DNA of 64,000 bases from contig VFIW01000013.1 in NCBI GenBank assembly GCA_006386115.1, forward strand, positions 248,001 to 312,000. The letters run 5' to 3'. A program made the position numbers and the translations under genes. Positions 22,531-33,062 of this stretch are shown here, piece by piece; positions within the stretch are counted from its first letter, which is position 1, and each line of letters begins with the position of its first letter. Under the pieces are notes generated by a model, which ran no database searches, was not told where the DNA came from, and saw only the letters and a program-made list of their open reading frames with translations. This DNA comes from Globisporangium splendens (Eukaryota; Oomycota; Peronosporomycetes; Pythiales; Pythiaceae).

Positions 22531-22753
22531 GCAATAGGGCTTCCCATTACATGGGTTCTTGGGTACAAAGAGTGTGGGTCATACCCACACGGGTTCTACC
22601 ACTCTCTACAAACTCACCCGTTAACCCATCAACACTGCATGTAGCCAGTTGCATTTTAGCCAATAAGAACTTTCTATTAAAGTTTAATATCATTGGATGA
22701 TAGTCGGATTAAACACCCGACTATCTACCAATAGAAGATACCGTAGGAACAAT
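22531..22753. other. Unassigned sequence between Crypton relic and LTR remnant
   Basis: No coding signal. It contains the 9-bp hairpin listed separately and an AT-rich stretch (22640-22700). It may be part of a further inserted element, but no terminal repeat pair could be recognised. Confidence 0.35.
22699..22725. repeat. Perfect 9-bp hairpin
   Basis: GATAGTCGG at 22699-22707 pairs exactly with CCGACTATC at 22717-22725 around a 9-nt loop. It could be the subterminal palindrome of a small element, but no CTRR end follows at Helitron distance. Confidence 0.6.
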
Positions 22754-22917
22754 TGCAAGAGGGCGCTGTTCCAAACAACCCCTCAAACACGGCACACACG
22801 CTTGTGCCAGAGGAAGCGATCTCTCGACTTGGAGGGAGGAAGAAGACTTGAGTGCTTGGAGGAAAATTTGCAACTGAATTAAAAAAGTTATGGTTCCTGT
22901 CGCTACCTGCTAATGAA
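22754..22917 (-). repeat. Truncated family-A LTR remnant, reverse orientation
   Basis: Starts TGCAAGAGGGCGCTG (one change from the family end TGTAAGAGGG on this strand) and matches the last 160 bp of family-A LTRs read in reverse, up to CGCTACCTGCTAATGAA. There it is cut by the first base of the A1 5' LTR. Confidence 0.85.
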
Positions 22918-23567
22918 TGTAATGGGCCACAACCAGCCATTACATGAAGGTGGATCTGTTCCCAGATCTAGTGCGCCACACACCACCTTCAGCGTGCATT
23001 GTGGAGACACAAATGACAAAGGGATTACGGTAATACAGTCCCCACATGCACGTGTGACGTCATTCGATGACGTCACGAGTGTTCTCTGTGCTGATCAGTG
23101 CAGAATGTTGTTCTCATGTACTAATCAGTACAGAGTAATGACATCCATGTACTAATCAAGTACTGAGTGATGGTTCCTGCTTGGGAAACTGGACTGGCGA
23201 CGAGACCGACGTGTCTCTGCCACCTGGAGTGAGTGGTGCGAGCCAATCACTTTGCAGGGATTTTAAACAAGACTTGAAGTTCAAGCTTCTAGAAGATCCC
23301 GTAGGTTCAACCTCAGTGTACCCAAGGTTTTATATATCAGATTCATAGGTTTTATTGTGCATGTTTAGGTTTTAGTTATAAAACCTGTAGGATCCCTTGG
23401 GGTTCATTTGTAAGTAGCGACAGGAACCATAACCATTTTTAATTCAGTTGCAAATTTTCCTCCAAGCCCTCAAGTCTTCTTCATCCCTCCAAGTCGGGAG
23501 ATCGCTTCCTCTGGCACAAGCGTGTGTGCCGTGTTTGAGGGACTGTTGTGAACAGCGCCCTCTTACA
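22918..23567 (+). repeat. A1 5' LTR
   Basis: Begins TGTAATGG, ends CTCTTACA. The first 27 bp form an inverted repeat (TGTAATGG...CCATTACA). U3 carries an E-box CACGTG (23049) and twin TGACGTCA boxes (23055, 23068). A TATATA lies near 23331. Confidence 0.95.
23049..23163 (+). promoter_or_regulatory. Palindromic U3 motif cluster: E-box, twin CRE, three ATCA palindromes
   Basis: CACGTG 23049-23054; TGACGTCA 23055-23062 and 23068-23075 (starts 13 bp apart, together a near-perfect palindrome); CTGATCAG 23091-23098; TGTACT-AATC-AGTACA 23117-23132; GTACT-AATCA-AGTAC 23149-23163. TGACGTCA is the classic CREB/ATF bZIP site. The same cluster is in every family-A LTR here. Operation as an enhancer is inference. 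Confidence 0.6.
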
Positions 23568-23686
23568 CCTGGTAGCACTTCGAGCGGTCCTTCCAACGAC
23601 CCAGTGAAGTGAAGAGGTTTGACGACGCGGCTTTAAGCACGTCGAGCATTCCTGTCGAAGACCCTGCGAGCATCCTTGTTCGGAAC

Positions 23687-24736
23687 ATGGATGCTACAGG
23701 AACCCCACTCGGTCCAGCAGTACCGGAAACTGTCGAGTTGACTATTGAGGGTTTCCCTCATTTGTCTTCTCATGAGTGGATGGCGCTTGAGCGCATGCGA
23801 GATGTCATCGGAGAGGCTGCTGTGGTCAGTCTGCTTCGATCGTCATCTCCGGAGGACCAGAAGAGCGCGGTGGTCAGCTTCATGCACCACGAGATCATGT
23901 CCTCCCGGAAGCAGGTCGCAACCCCTGTTTCCTCAATCAGGACGGTGCCACTGAAGCTTGACGTCTCTCCGTATCGCGGCGGAGAGAACGAACCCCTCTC
24001 ACGATGGTTCGTCGAGTTGGATGCAGCCATCGCTGCAAGACAACTGCGAGACCCTTCGCAGCAAGTGTTGTTCGCGATGTCCAACCTTGCGGGTCGTGCG
24101 AAGAGCTGGGCGTATGGCAAGCGTTTAGTCGATCTGAACTGCTTCCCCAGCTACGATCATTTCAAGACCGAACTCAAGAAGGCGTTTGAACCTCCACAGA
24201 GTGAGTTCCGTGCGCGCGCCGAGTTCCTCAAGCTTCGTCAAGGCCGTTTCGACCTTCACTCGTATGCACAACGTGCTCGCTACTTGGTGTCGAGCATCGT
24301 TGACGAGCCGATTGACGTTCCGACGCAAGTCGTGACGTTCATGACGGGTCTGAGCGATGGTCCGATTCGGAACCAACTGTTCCGCGAGTACCCCAAGACG
24401 CTGGACGAAGCTATCGAACGTGCGATGCAAGAAGAGTTCAGCATCAAGCAAGCGAAGTTCCATGGGTTTGCGTCAAGACCAATGCGGCAATCAAATGTCG
24501 TGCATGATGGCCCCAAGCCCATGGACATCTCGTACATTTCCACGCCTGGAAATGAGCGTCCTCGCAACGATGGGAAGTGTTTCCGTTGCGGGAAGCCGGG
24601 TCATATTGCTCGGAACTGCAAGGTGTCTTTGCCGGGTCGGCAAACGACACAAGGTGCTCGTTCGAACAACCACGATCGTTCTTACGGTCGTCGGTTCGAG
24701 CGGTCACCTGGGCCAAAAAACGGGAATGGACAGTAG
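23687..24736 (+). CDS. gag: A1 Gag (capsid and zinc knuckle)
   Basis: 349 aa from ATG 23687 (MDATGTPLGP); an earlier in-frame ATG exists but the shorter start matches the Gag starts of B1 and B2. The capsid region carries the gypsy Gag core (LDVSPYRGGENEPLSRWFVE, then QVLFAMSNLAGRAKSWAYG and FRARAEFLKLRQGRFDLHSY). One CCHC knuckle, CFRCGKPGHIARNC, binds RNA. The frame ends with a Lys/Asn-rich tail at TAG 24734, directly after the slippery heptamer, so Gag is the normal product and Gag-Pol the frameshift product. No inactivating change seen. Confidence 0.93.
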   Translation: MDATGTPLGPAVPETVELTIEGFPHLSSHEWMALERMRDVIGEAAVVSLLRSSSPEDQKSAVVSFMHHEIMSSRKQVATPVSSIRTVPLKLDVSPYRGGENEPLSRWFVELDAAIAARQLRDPSQQVLFAMSNLAGRAKSWAYGKRLVDLNCFPSYDHFKTELKKAFEPPQSEFRARAEFLKLRQGRFDLHSYAQRARYLVSSIVDEPIDVPTQVVTFMTGLSDGPIRNQLFREYPKTLDEAIERAMQEEFSIKQAKFHGFASRPMRQSNVVHDGPKPMDISYISTPGNERPRNDGKCFRCGKPGHIARNCKVSLPGRQTTQGARSNNHDRSYGRRFERSPGPKNGNGQ

Positions 24737-24754
24737 GGGCGGGGCCTCCTACTG
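24715..24754 (+). promoter_or_regulatory. -1 ribosomal frameshift signal, A1
   Basis: In gag phase the heptamer is A AAA AAC (24715-24721), the optimal X XXY YYZ type. After a 9-nt spacer comes a 7-bp perfect stem CAGTAGG/CCTACTG (24731-24737 with 24748-24754) around a G-rich loop. The -1 frame entered (CGG GAA TGG ...) is exactly the one that encodes protease and RT. Confidence 0.88.
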
Positions 24755-27700
24755 GCCCGGAAAAGAGGACTGTGGACGTTGTGGAGACACAGGACTCTGG
24801 CCCCTATGTGCATCAAGCACATACAGTTTCCACTATGAGTGAGAAGAGTGTCAGTCAAACGTCAAGTTTGATCGTTCACAAGGTTTATGTAGACGGTATT
24901 GCAACGCCTCTACGAGCTTTGGTTGACACTGGTGCGTCGAACAACTTTGTTCGAAATGAAGTGATCGTCAGGCATGGTGTCTTCGTGCCTGATGCGAATG
25001 AAGAGAAGACATGATTGTCCGGTTGGCAAATGGGTCAACTGTGAAGATGCCGAAGCGCGTGGTGCGTTTGGCAATCAAGTGTGAAGATTTCCGAGGTGAA
25101 GGCGAGTTCATTTTACTCGACCTCGATGACAAGTTTGATATCATCCTGGAATGCCGTGGTTGAAGCGTTACCAACCTAGCATTGACTGGATGAATATGAA
25201 GATCTCCGTTGATAAGTCACGCGATGTTGACTTGTGCTGCACAACAACGGATGAAGTAGTATGGGTGTACACATCTGTGGAAGAGATCCCAGATGGCCCT
25301 TGTGATATTGCGGTGTGCTATGGCCCCCCATGTTCACAAGTGGTACCCATTTTGAAGACGACGAACGGAGGTGGAGCAGTCAGGCGCCAGAGAAAGACTG
25401 TCTCCTTTCCATCGACGACGAGAAGGTTCGCGATGGCGTTGACAAGAGTGAATGGAAGAGGAACAAACACCCTTCCCAAGACAACAAGATGGAGATCGGC
25501 AAGAGAAGTATTCCGCCAAGAGTTTTGAGTATCCCTGATCAAGGTACAAGTGGTGATGACAAAGGGAGTGTCCAAGCACAAGACATTCCAAGCGAGTTTG
25601 TGAATATCGCGGTCTACAATGAAGAAGGTGACGTGGATGTAATCCGTCACGTGAAGATTGAAAATCCTCCAAGTTCAGTCGAAGAGTTGATTTCCTTGCC
25701 ATCGATGAGCAAGAAGACACTGGAGCGCAGCCTAGCGAGAGGCGATATTGCGCAGGTGTGTGTGATCGTCGAAATGGCCGACGAAGGCTTCGTCAACACA
25801 GCATCAAGTGCGGATGCAGATGTGTTGGACGAAAAGACACGGAAGGAAAGGTTCGAGGAGCAGTCGTGGGACGCCCTCAAGAAGAACCCCGTGTATGCGC
25901 TTGCCAGGGAATATGAAGACATTTTCCCTGACAAGGTGCCGGACGAATTGCCATTCGACAGAGGCATTCGTCATGAGATTGATGTACTTCCTGGCACGAA
26001 GTACTGCATCACAAGACAGTGGCCGTTGCCAAAGGAACAAGTCGAGGCAATCGACGAGTTCTTTGCACAACGTGCTAAGGCTGGTCATGTGCGGGAGAGC
26101 AAGTCTCCGCATTGCAGCCCCACTTTCTGTGTGAAGAAGGCAACTGGAGGTTGGCGCATTGTTCACGCTTTCAACAAGCTGAACGACGCGACAATTCCAG
26201 CCCAGACTCCGGTTCCACGCAAGGACATGATCCTTGATGGAATGGTTGGCAGCACCGTCTTCAGTGCTATCGATCTGAAAGATGGGTTCTATCAGATTCG
26301 AATGCGCGAAGACGATGTCCCACTAACCGCAGTGAGTACCCCGAGTGGTATGCTGTGGGAATGGTTAGTGATGCCACAGGGACTGAAGAATGCTCCTGCG
26401 ACCTTCAATCGAATGGTCACGAACGTTCTTCGTCCTCTGCGAACATTTGCACCAAGTTACTTTGACGATATTTTCGTTCGTAGTAAGGCCACGAATGGGA
26501 AGTCTGATGTCGATGTTCATCTCGATCATCTTCGTCAAGTTTTCCAGGTCGTGCGTGAGAACAAACTCTACGCAAACTTGAAGAAGTGCATGTTCTTCGC
26601 CCCCGAGATCCCTGTTCTCGGTTGTTTTGTGGGCAAGAGCGGTGTTCGAGTCGATCCGGAGAAGGTCAAAGCTATTGACGATTGGCCTGTGCCTCAGAAC
26701 GTCAAACAGCTGCGACAATGGTTGGGTTTAGCCAACTACTTGCACAAGTACACGCGCAATTATGCAGCGTTGGTGCAACCCCTCACACAGCTCTTGAAGA
26801 AAGACGTTGAGTGGAAGTAGTCGAAAGACCATCAGACGGCGTTCGAAGAAGTCAAGAGGAGTCTCCGAGAAGCTCCTGTGTTGGCTCTGCCAAACCACGA
26901 CAAGCCGTTCCACGTCGTCTGCGATGCGAGCGACTATGCCATCGGTTGCGCCTTAATGCAACACGATGATGGGGGTCATGAGCGAGTTGTGTCGTATCAG
27001 TCACGACAACTCCGATCCGCAGAACGGAACTACCCAGTTCACGACAAGGAACCTCTGGCGATGAAGTATTCTTTGATCAAGTTCCGTGTGTATCTGCTTG
27101 GCAAGGAGCGCTTTGCTATCTACACTGATCACGCATCTCTGCGTACGGCAGTGAAGACTCCTCATTTGTCGCAAAGAATGGCGAGATGGTTCTCCTTCTT
27201 TGCAGAGTACAACTTTGTTGTACACTACAAACCAGGCAAGACGAACATCTTAGCCGATGCGCTGTCAAGACGTCCGGATTACGATCCGAAGACCATGAGT
27301 GAAGGCACGGACGGAGCGTGTCGACTCTGTGAAGATGTTCAAGCGATCGCGGTGCGAGCTGCGACTACAGTGCGAGAAGAGATCGTCGAAGGGTACAAGT
27401 CTGACGAAACATGTCAGGACTTGTTGAAGTACTTCAAGGACCCTTCGGACAAAGCACTGCAAGGTCTTCCGTCGCGCACAAGATCGCGAGTTCACCGCTT
27501 CCGAGTACTCAACGGGCTGTTGTACTATGCGGTCGAACAAGGGGATACAGCAAGGATTGTTGTTCCCAACGACGAAGGTCTGCGTCATCGACTCTTGTAT
27601 GAGTACCATGACAGTCCTTCGGGTGGCCATCTCGGACGTGAGAAAACGTTTCTCAGTCTTTCCCGGGATTACTACTGGCCACACATGTACAAGTGGGTGC

Positions 27701-29004
27701 GCAAGTATGTGAGGACTTGCGAGATCTGCCAACGAGTGAAACCCTCTGGTTCCACGCAGGCACCACTTCGTTCATTGGCTGTCCCATCGGATAGTTGGAA
27801 GTCTGTGAGTATGGATTTCATATTCGGACTTCCAAGAGACACACATGGACGCAATGGCATCCTTGTGTTTGTGGACCGATTCAGCAAGATGGTTCATCTT
27901 GTGCCTGTTTCGGACAAGATCTCTGCTGAGAAGACTGCCAAGGTCTTTGTAGACGTCGTATTCCGCCTACACGGACTACCAGTCGAGATCGTGTCTGACC
28001 GTGACACCCGTTTCACGTCCAAGTTCTGGCGTGCACTGTTCGGACTCCTGGACACCAAGCTGTCCATGTCAACAGCGGTATACCCTGAAACGGACGGTCA
28101 AACAGAGCGAGTGAATCGTGTCCTCGAAGACGTGTTGCGCAGCTGCGCAATGTCTTTCAAAGAGTGGAGCGGCTATCTCCCTCTTGCCGAGTTTGCGTTG
28201 AACAACTCCACGCATGTCTCGACAGGTCACTCTCCATTTTATGTGAACTATGGCATTCACCCTCGAGTGCCTGCTTCCATAATGGGCGAGGTCTCTACCT
28301 TAAGTGGGGGAGGGACTCCGGCTCATGGAAACAAGCCGAAGTCGTCTTACGACCTGAATGCTGCTTCCGAGTTGAAAGCAAATTTTGACTCGATGAAACC
28401 CCTCGACGACCTAACAAGTCGTGAAGGGCAGCAAGTCGATGACTTTGTTGTGAGGAGACAAGCCGTTGTGAGGTTTGTTCGAGACGCAATCGCGAAGGCT
28501 CAGGATCTGCAAAAGGAGCAAGCAGACAAGAGCGGAAGGAAGAACAAGCAAGTTTATAAGATCAATGATCTTGTATTACTTAGCACGGCGAACCTGCCTG
28601 AACATGCAGTGTCCAACTTGGGAAGCTCCAAGCTTCTGCCAAGGTACATTGGACCGTTCAGGGTAGTGAAATGCAATGGTGATGCCTACACGCTAGACAT
28701 ACCTACACGCATGCGTCTACATCCGACATTTTATGTGGGTAGACTGAAGCCTTACCTTCCAAGTGGATCTGCGGATCCTACGAGATCTTCCGTAAACGAT
28801 CGAGCTGATCGTGAAGTTTCTCCACTTGATTGCGAAGAGCAAACAGCTCATCGCTCTGGAGATTCTTCTCGGCGTACAGGAGTTGCAGGACGTCGAAGGA
28901 TTGGTCCTTCACTGCCTCCAGCGCTTGAAGACGAGAATGGTACTCGCCACGAAGTACCTCGAGTGCCGAACCTGCCTCTTCCACAGAGCGCAAGGCGATC
29001 GTGA
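24721..29004 (+). pseudogene. pol: A1 Pol (protease, RT, RNase H, integrase), broken
   Basis: Reached by -1 frameshift. Protease: LVDTGASNNF. RT: FCVKKATGGWRIVHAFNKL and catalytic SYFDDIF (26458-26469). RNase H: HVVCDASDYAIGCALM and AIYTDHASL. Integrase: zinc HHCC (YEYHDSPSGGHLG ... CEICQRVK), D at 27814 (SMDFIFG), second D (IVSDRDTRFTSKFW), E in PETDGQTERVNR. Damage relative to A2: one-base deletions near 25011, 25147 and 25410 (the frame returns after the third), TGG to TAG at 26818-26820, a two-base deletion near 28993 that ends the frame before the chromodomain. Some lesions fall in regions that are intact in A2, so together the two copies show the family's full layout. Confidence 0.93.
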
Positions 29005-29842
29005 GCCAACTCACGAGACTTCTCGTTCTTCCGGAGCGAACAAGTTCGTCCTGAACCTGTTGGAACCGTTCCTCGAAACGGGACTCCAAAGCCGAACACT
29101 GGGCAGAACCTTCTGTCAGATCGTCGATCTTCGACTCATGATCGGCGACAAGGTTCTCGAGACTCTCGCAGCGTTCCTCAAGTGTCGAACAACGCTGCTG
29201 CAAAGCCTCGATTTGCCCACGATGAGCACTCTTCCACTTCCAGAGTCGCTCAATCGTTTTCTCGTTCAGCCCCACCCCCGTTGTTAGACTCTCAGGGAGA
29301 GCATCGCTGGGTGGTTGAGTCGATTGTTGATCATGAAGATCGACCGACTCATCGTCGAGGAAAGAAGCAGTTGAACTATCAACGCTTCTACAGAGTTCGG
29401 TGGCGTGGATATCCACCGAGCTCGGACACGTGGGAGCCTCGTCAGACATTGGAGTCTGATGTTCCCGACGTGGTCCGCAGCTATGAGAACTGCTTGTAGC
29501 GTCGCCAGGGGCGACACTACGACGACCAGAGCTAGGGTTCGCTCTGTCGTCAGCGGGAGTTCTTCTTTCGGCACGAGCATTGCCACGACGAAGAAGACGC
29601 TCCATCTTGTTCTCATTCTCAAGACGAACAAATGTTCGCCATGAGTCTCTCTGGGCTGCGATGTGTTGGTTCGGATCATCGCGATCGTTGATCCGACGCC
29701 AACTGAAGAACCGCTCCTTGTAGAACTCGAGCTCCCCCTTCTTCTTCAGAATGGGAGAAATGTCGAAGAGTTCTGGAGCTGTCCGCTGTCGCTTGGACGA
29801 CGGACGTTCTTCACGGTTCACTTGGTCACTTGGTCGCTTCAT
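28778..29842 (-). CDS. A1 antisense ORF, coiled-coil protein
   Basis: Opposite to gag-pol, 354 aa from ATG 29842 (MKRPSDQVNREERPSSKR), 76 bp inside the 3' LTR. Head: basic/disordered, then FDISPILKKKGELEFYKERF and SWRRINDRDDPNQ. Middle: Ser/Thr-rich linker. Tail: long coiled coil from TIERLWKWKSAHRGQIEALQ to LDRLRKIS. About 343 bp lie beyond the pol stop, so conservation there cannot be a by-product of pol. In the stretch SGRTRSLVSWLTIALR two compensating indels shift the frame for about 17 residues relative to A2. No similarity to env, TM segments or known domains. Probably expressed from the 3' LTR side; function unknown. Confidence 0.7.
   Translation of the reverse strand: MKRPSDQVNREERPSSKRQRTAPELFDISPILKKKGELEFYKERFFSWRRINDRDDPNQHIAAQRDSWRTFVRLENENKMERLLRRGNARAERRTPADDRANPSSGRRSVAPGDATSSSHSCGPRREHQTPMSDEAPTCPSSVDIHATELCRSVDSSTASFLDDESVDLHDQQSTQPPSDALPESLTTGVGLNEKTIERLWKWKSAHRGQIEALQQRCSTLEERCESLENLVADHESKIDDLTEGSAQCSALESRFEERFQQVQDELVRSGRTRSLVSWLTIALRSVEEAGSALEVLRGEYHSRLQALEAVKDQSFDVLQLLYAEKNLQSDELFALRNQVEKLHDQLDRLRKIS
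29182..29499 (+). pseudogene. A1 chromodomain end of Pol, out of frame
   Basis: After the two-base deletion near 28993, the last part of Pol continues here in another frame: STSRVAQSFSRSAPPPLLD then HRWVVESIVDHEDRP and FYRVRWRGYPPSSDTWEP, a chromodomain (aromatic cage candidates W, Y, W), ending at TAG 29497. Such domains steer chromoviruses to marked chromatin. The antisense ORF covers the same bases. Confidence 0.85.
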
Positions 29843-29918
29843 TGCCGAATGGAAAGTGAACTGCTCCGAAAGGTCTGCAAAAGTATGCAAGGTACTTGTG
29901 ACTTTAAGGAGGGGATGA

Positions 29919-30567
29919 TGTAATGGGCCATAACCAGCCATTACATGAAGGTGGATCTGTCCCCAGATCTAGTGTGTCACACACCACCTTCAGCGTGCAT
30001 TGTGGAGACACAAATAACAAAGGGATTACAGTAATACAGTCCCCACATGCACGTGTGACGTCATTCGATGACGTCACGAGTGTTCTCTGTGCTGATCAGT
30101 GCAGAATGTTGTTCTCATGTACTAATCAGTACAGAGTAATGACATCCATGTACTAATCAAGTACTGAGTGATGGTTCCTGCTTGGGAAACTGGACTGGCG
30201 ACGAGACCGACGTGTCTCTGCCACCTGGAGTGAGTGGCGCGAGCCAATCACTTTGCAGGGATTTTAAACAAGACTTGAAGTTCAAGCTTCTAGAAGATCC
30301 CGTAGGTTCAACCTCAGTGTACCCAAGGTTTTATATATCAGATTCATAGGTTTTATTGTGTATATTTAGGTTTTAGTTATAAAACCTGTAGGATCCCTTG
30401 GGGTTCATTTGTAAGTAGCGACAGGAACCATAACTTTTTTAATTCAGTTGCAAATTTTCCTCCAAGTCCTCAAGTCTTCTTCATCCCTCCAAGTCGGGAG
30501 ATCGCTTCCTCTGGCACAAGCGTGTGTGCCGTGTTTGAGGGACTGTTTGGAACAGCGCCCTCTTACA
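29919..30567 (+). repeat. A1 3' LTR
   Basis: 649 bp, same ends as the 5' LTR, differing at scattered positions (for example aataac for aatgac, tatattta for catgttta). Twin TGACGTCA boxes are conserved. Confidence 0.95.
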
Positions 30568-32989
30568 ATTTGTATTGGTGTGGCCACCAAAACACATTAG
30601 ACACTTGCAAGAAGGTCTTTTCACGTCCGAGATGCCCACTCGCTGGTGCATCGTGAAACTCATGCAGGATCGAAAGTTTCAGATCCTGGTCATGCGGTAC
30701 ATACACACGCGGGTAATCAAAGTTGGACAGTCGATGCCACAACAACCCGTCGTGGTAACTAAACCGAGCAAGCTTTGACTCGAGTTTGGCAGGCAATGAC
30801 TCTTTGGACGAGCCGTCAAAGTGAGCAATCAACAAGCGACATTCATCGTCCTTTGCATAAAGCGACTGAATATTGTCCTTGAGCTTTGTTTGCACTCGAC
30901 TGATGCTCAGATGCATGAGATCAGGAGTGCGCTCCAAACACAGGGCGTCAGAGCTGCTGTCAGCGCTCGACTCGTAATCTGGACGGCGCGAGAGCGCGTC
31001 CGCCAGAACATTTTCCTTTCCCGGCTTGTATTCGACCCGAAAGTTGAACTCGGAGAAGAATGCAAGCCATCGCGCCATTCGCTGCGATAAATGGGGGGAA
31101 TTAATCGCGGTCCGCAAGGACGCGTGATCCGTGTACACAACGAACGGTGTCGCACCCAAAAGGTGGACCCTGAACTTCAAGAGAGCGTACTTGATCGCAA
31201 GCAGCTCCTTGTCGTGCACAGGATAATTCTTTTCAGCTGCCTTAAGCAGTCTGCTTTGGTATGATACGACGCGCTCATGGCCGTCATCATCCTTCTGCAT
31301 CAGTGCACAGCCGATTGCAAAATCGCTGGCATCGCACACGACACTGAAAGCTTTCGTGTGGTCCGGCAACGCCAGGACAGGAGCGCGAACGAGCGACTCC
31401 TTCACGTCAATGAATGCATTCATGACATCATTCGTCCAGTCCCACTCGACATCCTTTTCAAGAGATGCGTGAGCGGACGGACTCTTGCCGCATAGTTGTG
31501 GCTGTACTTGTGCAAGTAATTTGCCAAGCCACTTGCGCAAGTCCTTGACATTCTTTGGGATCGGCCAGTCGGCGATCGCCTTGATCTTCTCTGGGTCCGC
31601 GCGGACGCCAGCTTTGCCAACATAGCAGCCCAGGATCGGAATCTCTGAGGCGCCAAAGATGCATTTCTTCAGGTTGCAATACAGACTGTTGTCTCGTAAG
31701 CACTGCAACACTGAGCGCAAATGTCTCTTGTGCACGTCAACGGCACTGAGATCTCCTTCGGCACGACTGTGCACGAAGATGTCATCGAAATAGCTCGGTG
31801 CATACGCACGATGAGGACGCAGAAGATGCATTACCAGACGATTGAACGTCGCTGGTGCATTCCTCAAACCTTGCGGCATAACGAGCCACTCCCACAGCAT
31901 CCCGCTGGGTGTGCTTACTGCCGTCAAGGGAACGTCACTCTCTCGCATGAGGATCTGATAGAACCCATCCATCAGATCCAGTGCGGAGAACACTGTTGAG
32001 CCGCCCATGGAGTCGATCAAGACATCCTTCCTTGGGATCGGCGTTTGTGCCGGAATGGTGGCGGCGTTCAGCTTGTTGAAAGCGTGAACAATGCGCCAGC
32101 CACCAGTCGCTTTCCGCACACAAAACGTGGGTGAGCTATGTGGAGACTTGCTTTCTCTCACATGACCGGCGAGGGCTCGTTTCGCGAAGAACTCGTCGAT
32201 AGCCTCAACCTGCTCGCGGGGCAGCGGCCATTGTCTGGTCACGCAATATTTGCTCCCGGGCTCGAGGTCAATCTCGTGCCGTACGCCACGGTCAACGGGC
32301 AGGGCACTTGGCACTTTGTCGGGAAACACATCTTTGAACTCCCACAACAAGTCAAAGTATGGACTGCCTTTCACGGCGTCCCAATCCTGAGCAGCAAACC
32401 GTTTCTGTTTGTCTGACTCCAAAACACTCTCATCCGCAGTGGACGAGGTGCATAGTTCGCTACGCGTGAACGCAGTCGGAACGACGATCTCGCGGATCTG
32501 ATCACGCTCTAGATCCGTAAGAAAGAGTTCATAACTCATTTCTTCGAGGGATACGATCGCCTCAACGGTACTCGGCAGCTCATGGAGCGCCGCAAATTCA
32601 GCGAAGAACACTTCGTCTGATGCGTTTGCTTCCGGACTGCGCTTCGCGCGTCTGAGCGCCACGTCAACGTGAGCGCGATCTATCGACGGGTCCGAGATCC
32701 TGTCGAAGGCGCGCAGCGAAGTTGCAGCTGCATTGAGAGATGGGGCAATCATATGCGAGGCGGCCGTTTCCTCAGCAACAGATGCCAATGTACTGTCTCT
32801 CTCGCGAGCTGACAACTTGCGTCGCCCTCGTCGGTTGATGCGAACACGCGACCTCGCGGTTCTGAGCTCCAGTACTGCACCGTCGGGGTGGTACGAGCTG
32901 GTTGACGCGTGTACACCTGTACTGTCGCTGTCACTTGCGGGGGCTGGCTCGGGTGCTCTGGAGCCGCACACTTGCGCACCAGTGTCCAC
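30568..32989 (-). pseudogene. pol: C1 Pol: RT, RNase H and start of integrase
   Basis: Contains RT (FCVRKATGGWRIVHAFNKL, SYFDDIFVHSRAEGD), RNase H (SVVCDASDFAIGCALM, VYTDHASLRTAI) and the first integrase helices (HEFHDAPASGHLGREKTFLQ, VFWWPHQYKL), ending where A1 begins. Active-site residues YFDD and the RNase H acidic set are kept. Around KWLGKLLAQVQPQLCG two small indels replace the usual LANYLHKY segment with out-of-frame residues. Truncated, so inactive. Confidence 0.9.
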
Positions 32990-33062
32990 GTCTGGACTTT
33001 TTGGCGCTTCCGCACAAACTGGGCTACCTGCCTCAGCGCATCTTCTAGCTGGGCTCCCTGCG

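Larger units (their letters stand above)
22918..30567 (+). mobile_element. Ty3/gypsy element A1 (family A), both LTRs
   Basis: 7,650-bp chromovirus-type element. The 650- and 649-bp LTRs (TGTAATGG...CTCTTACA) are followed by a primer-binding site TGGTAGCA at 23570 (initiator-Met-tRNA-like) and preceded by a purine tract GGAGGGGATGA at 29908. Order: gag, protease, RT, RNase H, integrase, chromodomain, plus an antisense ORF at the 3' end. Gag is intact; pol carries three one-base deletions, a nonsense codon and a two-base deletion. The flanks do not share a target duplication (atgaa left, atttg right): left of it is an LTR remnant, right of it the integrase of C1, so the two ends come from different contexts. 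Confidence 0.95.

Noticed and set aside
22699..22725. Helitron 3' end
   Set aside because: Hairpin present but no CTRR terminus about 10 bp after it and no Rep/helicase sequence.
23117..23163. CRISPR-like or satellite repeat in LTR
   Set aside because: Three short palindromes with variable spacing within one U3 region; eukaryotic context, no array.
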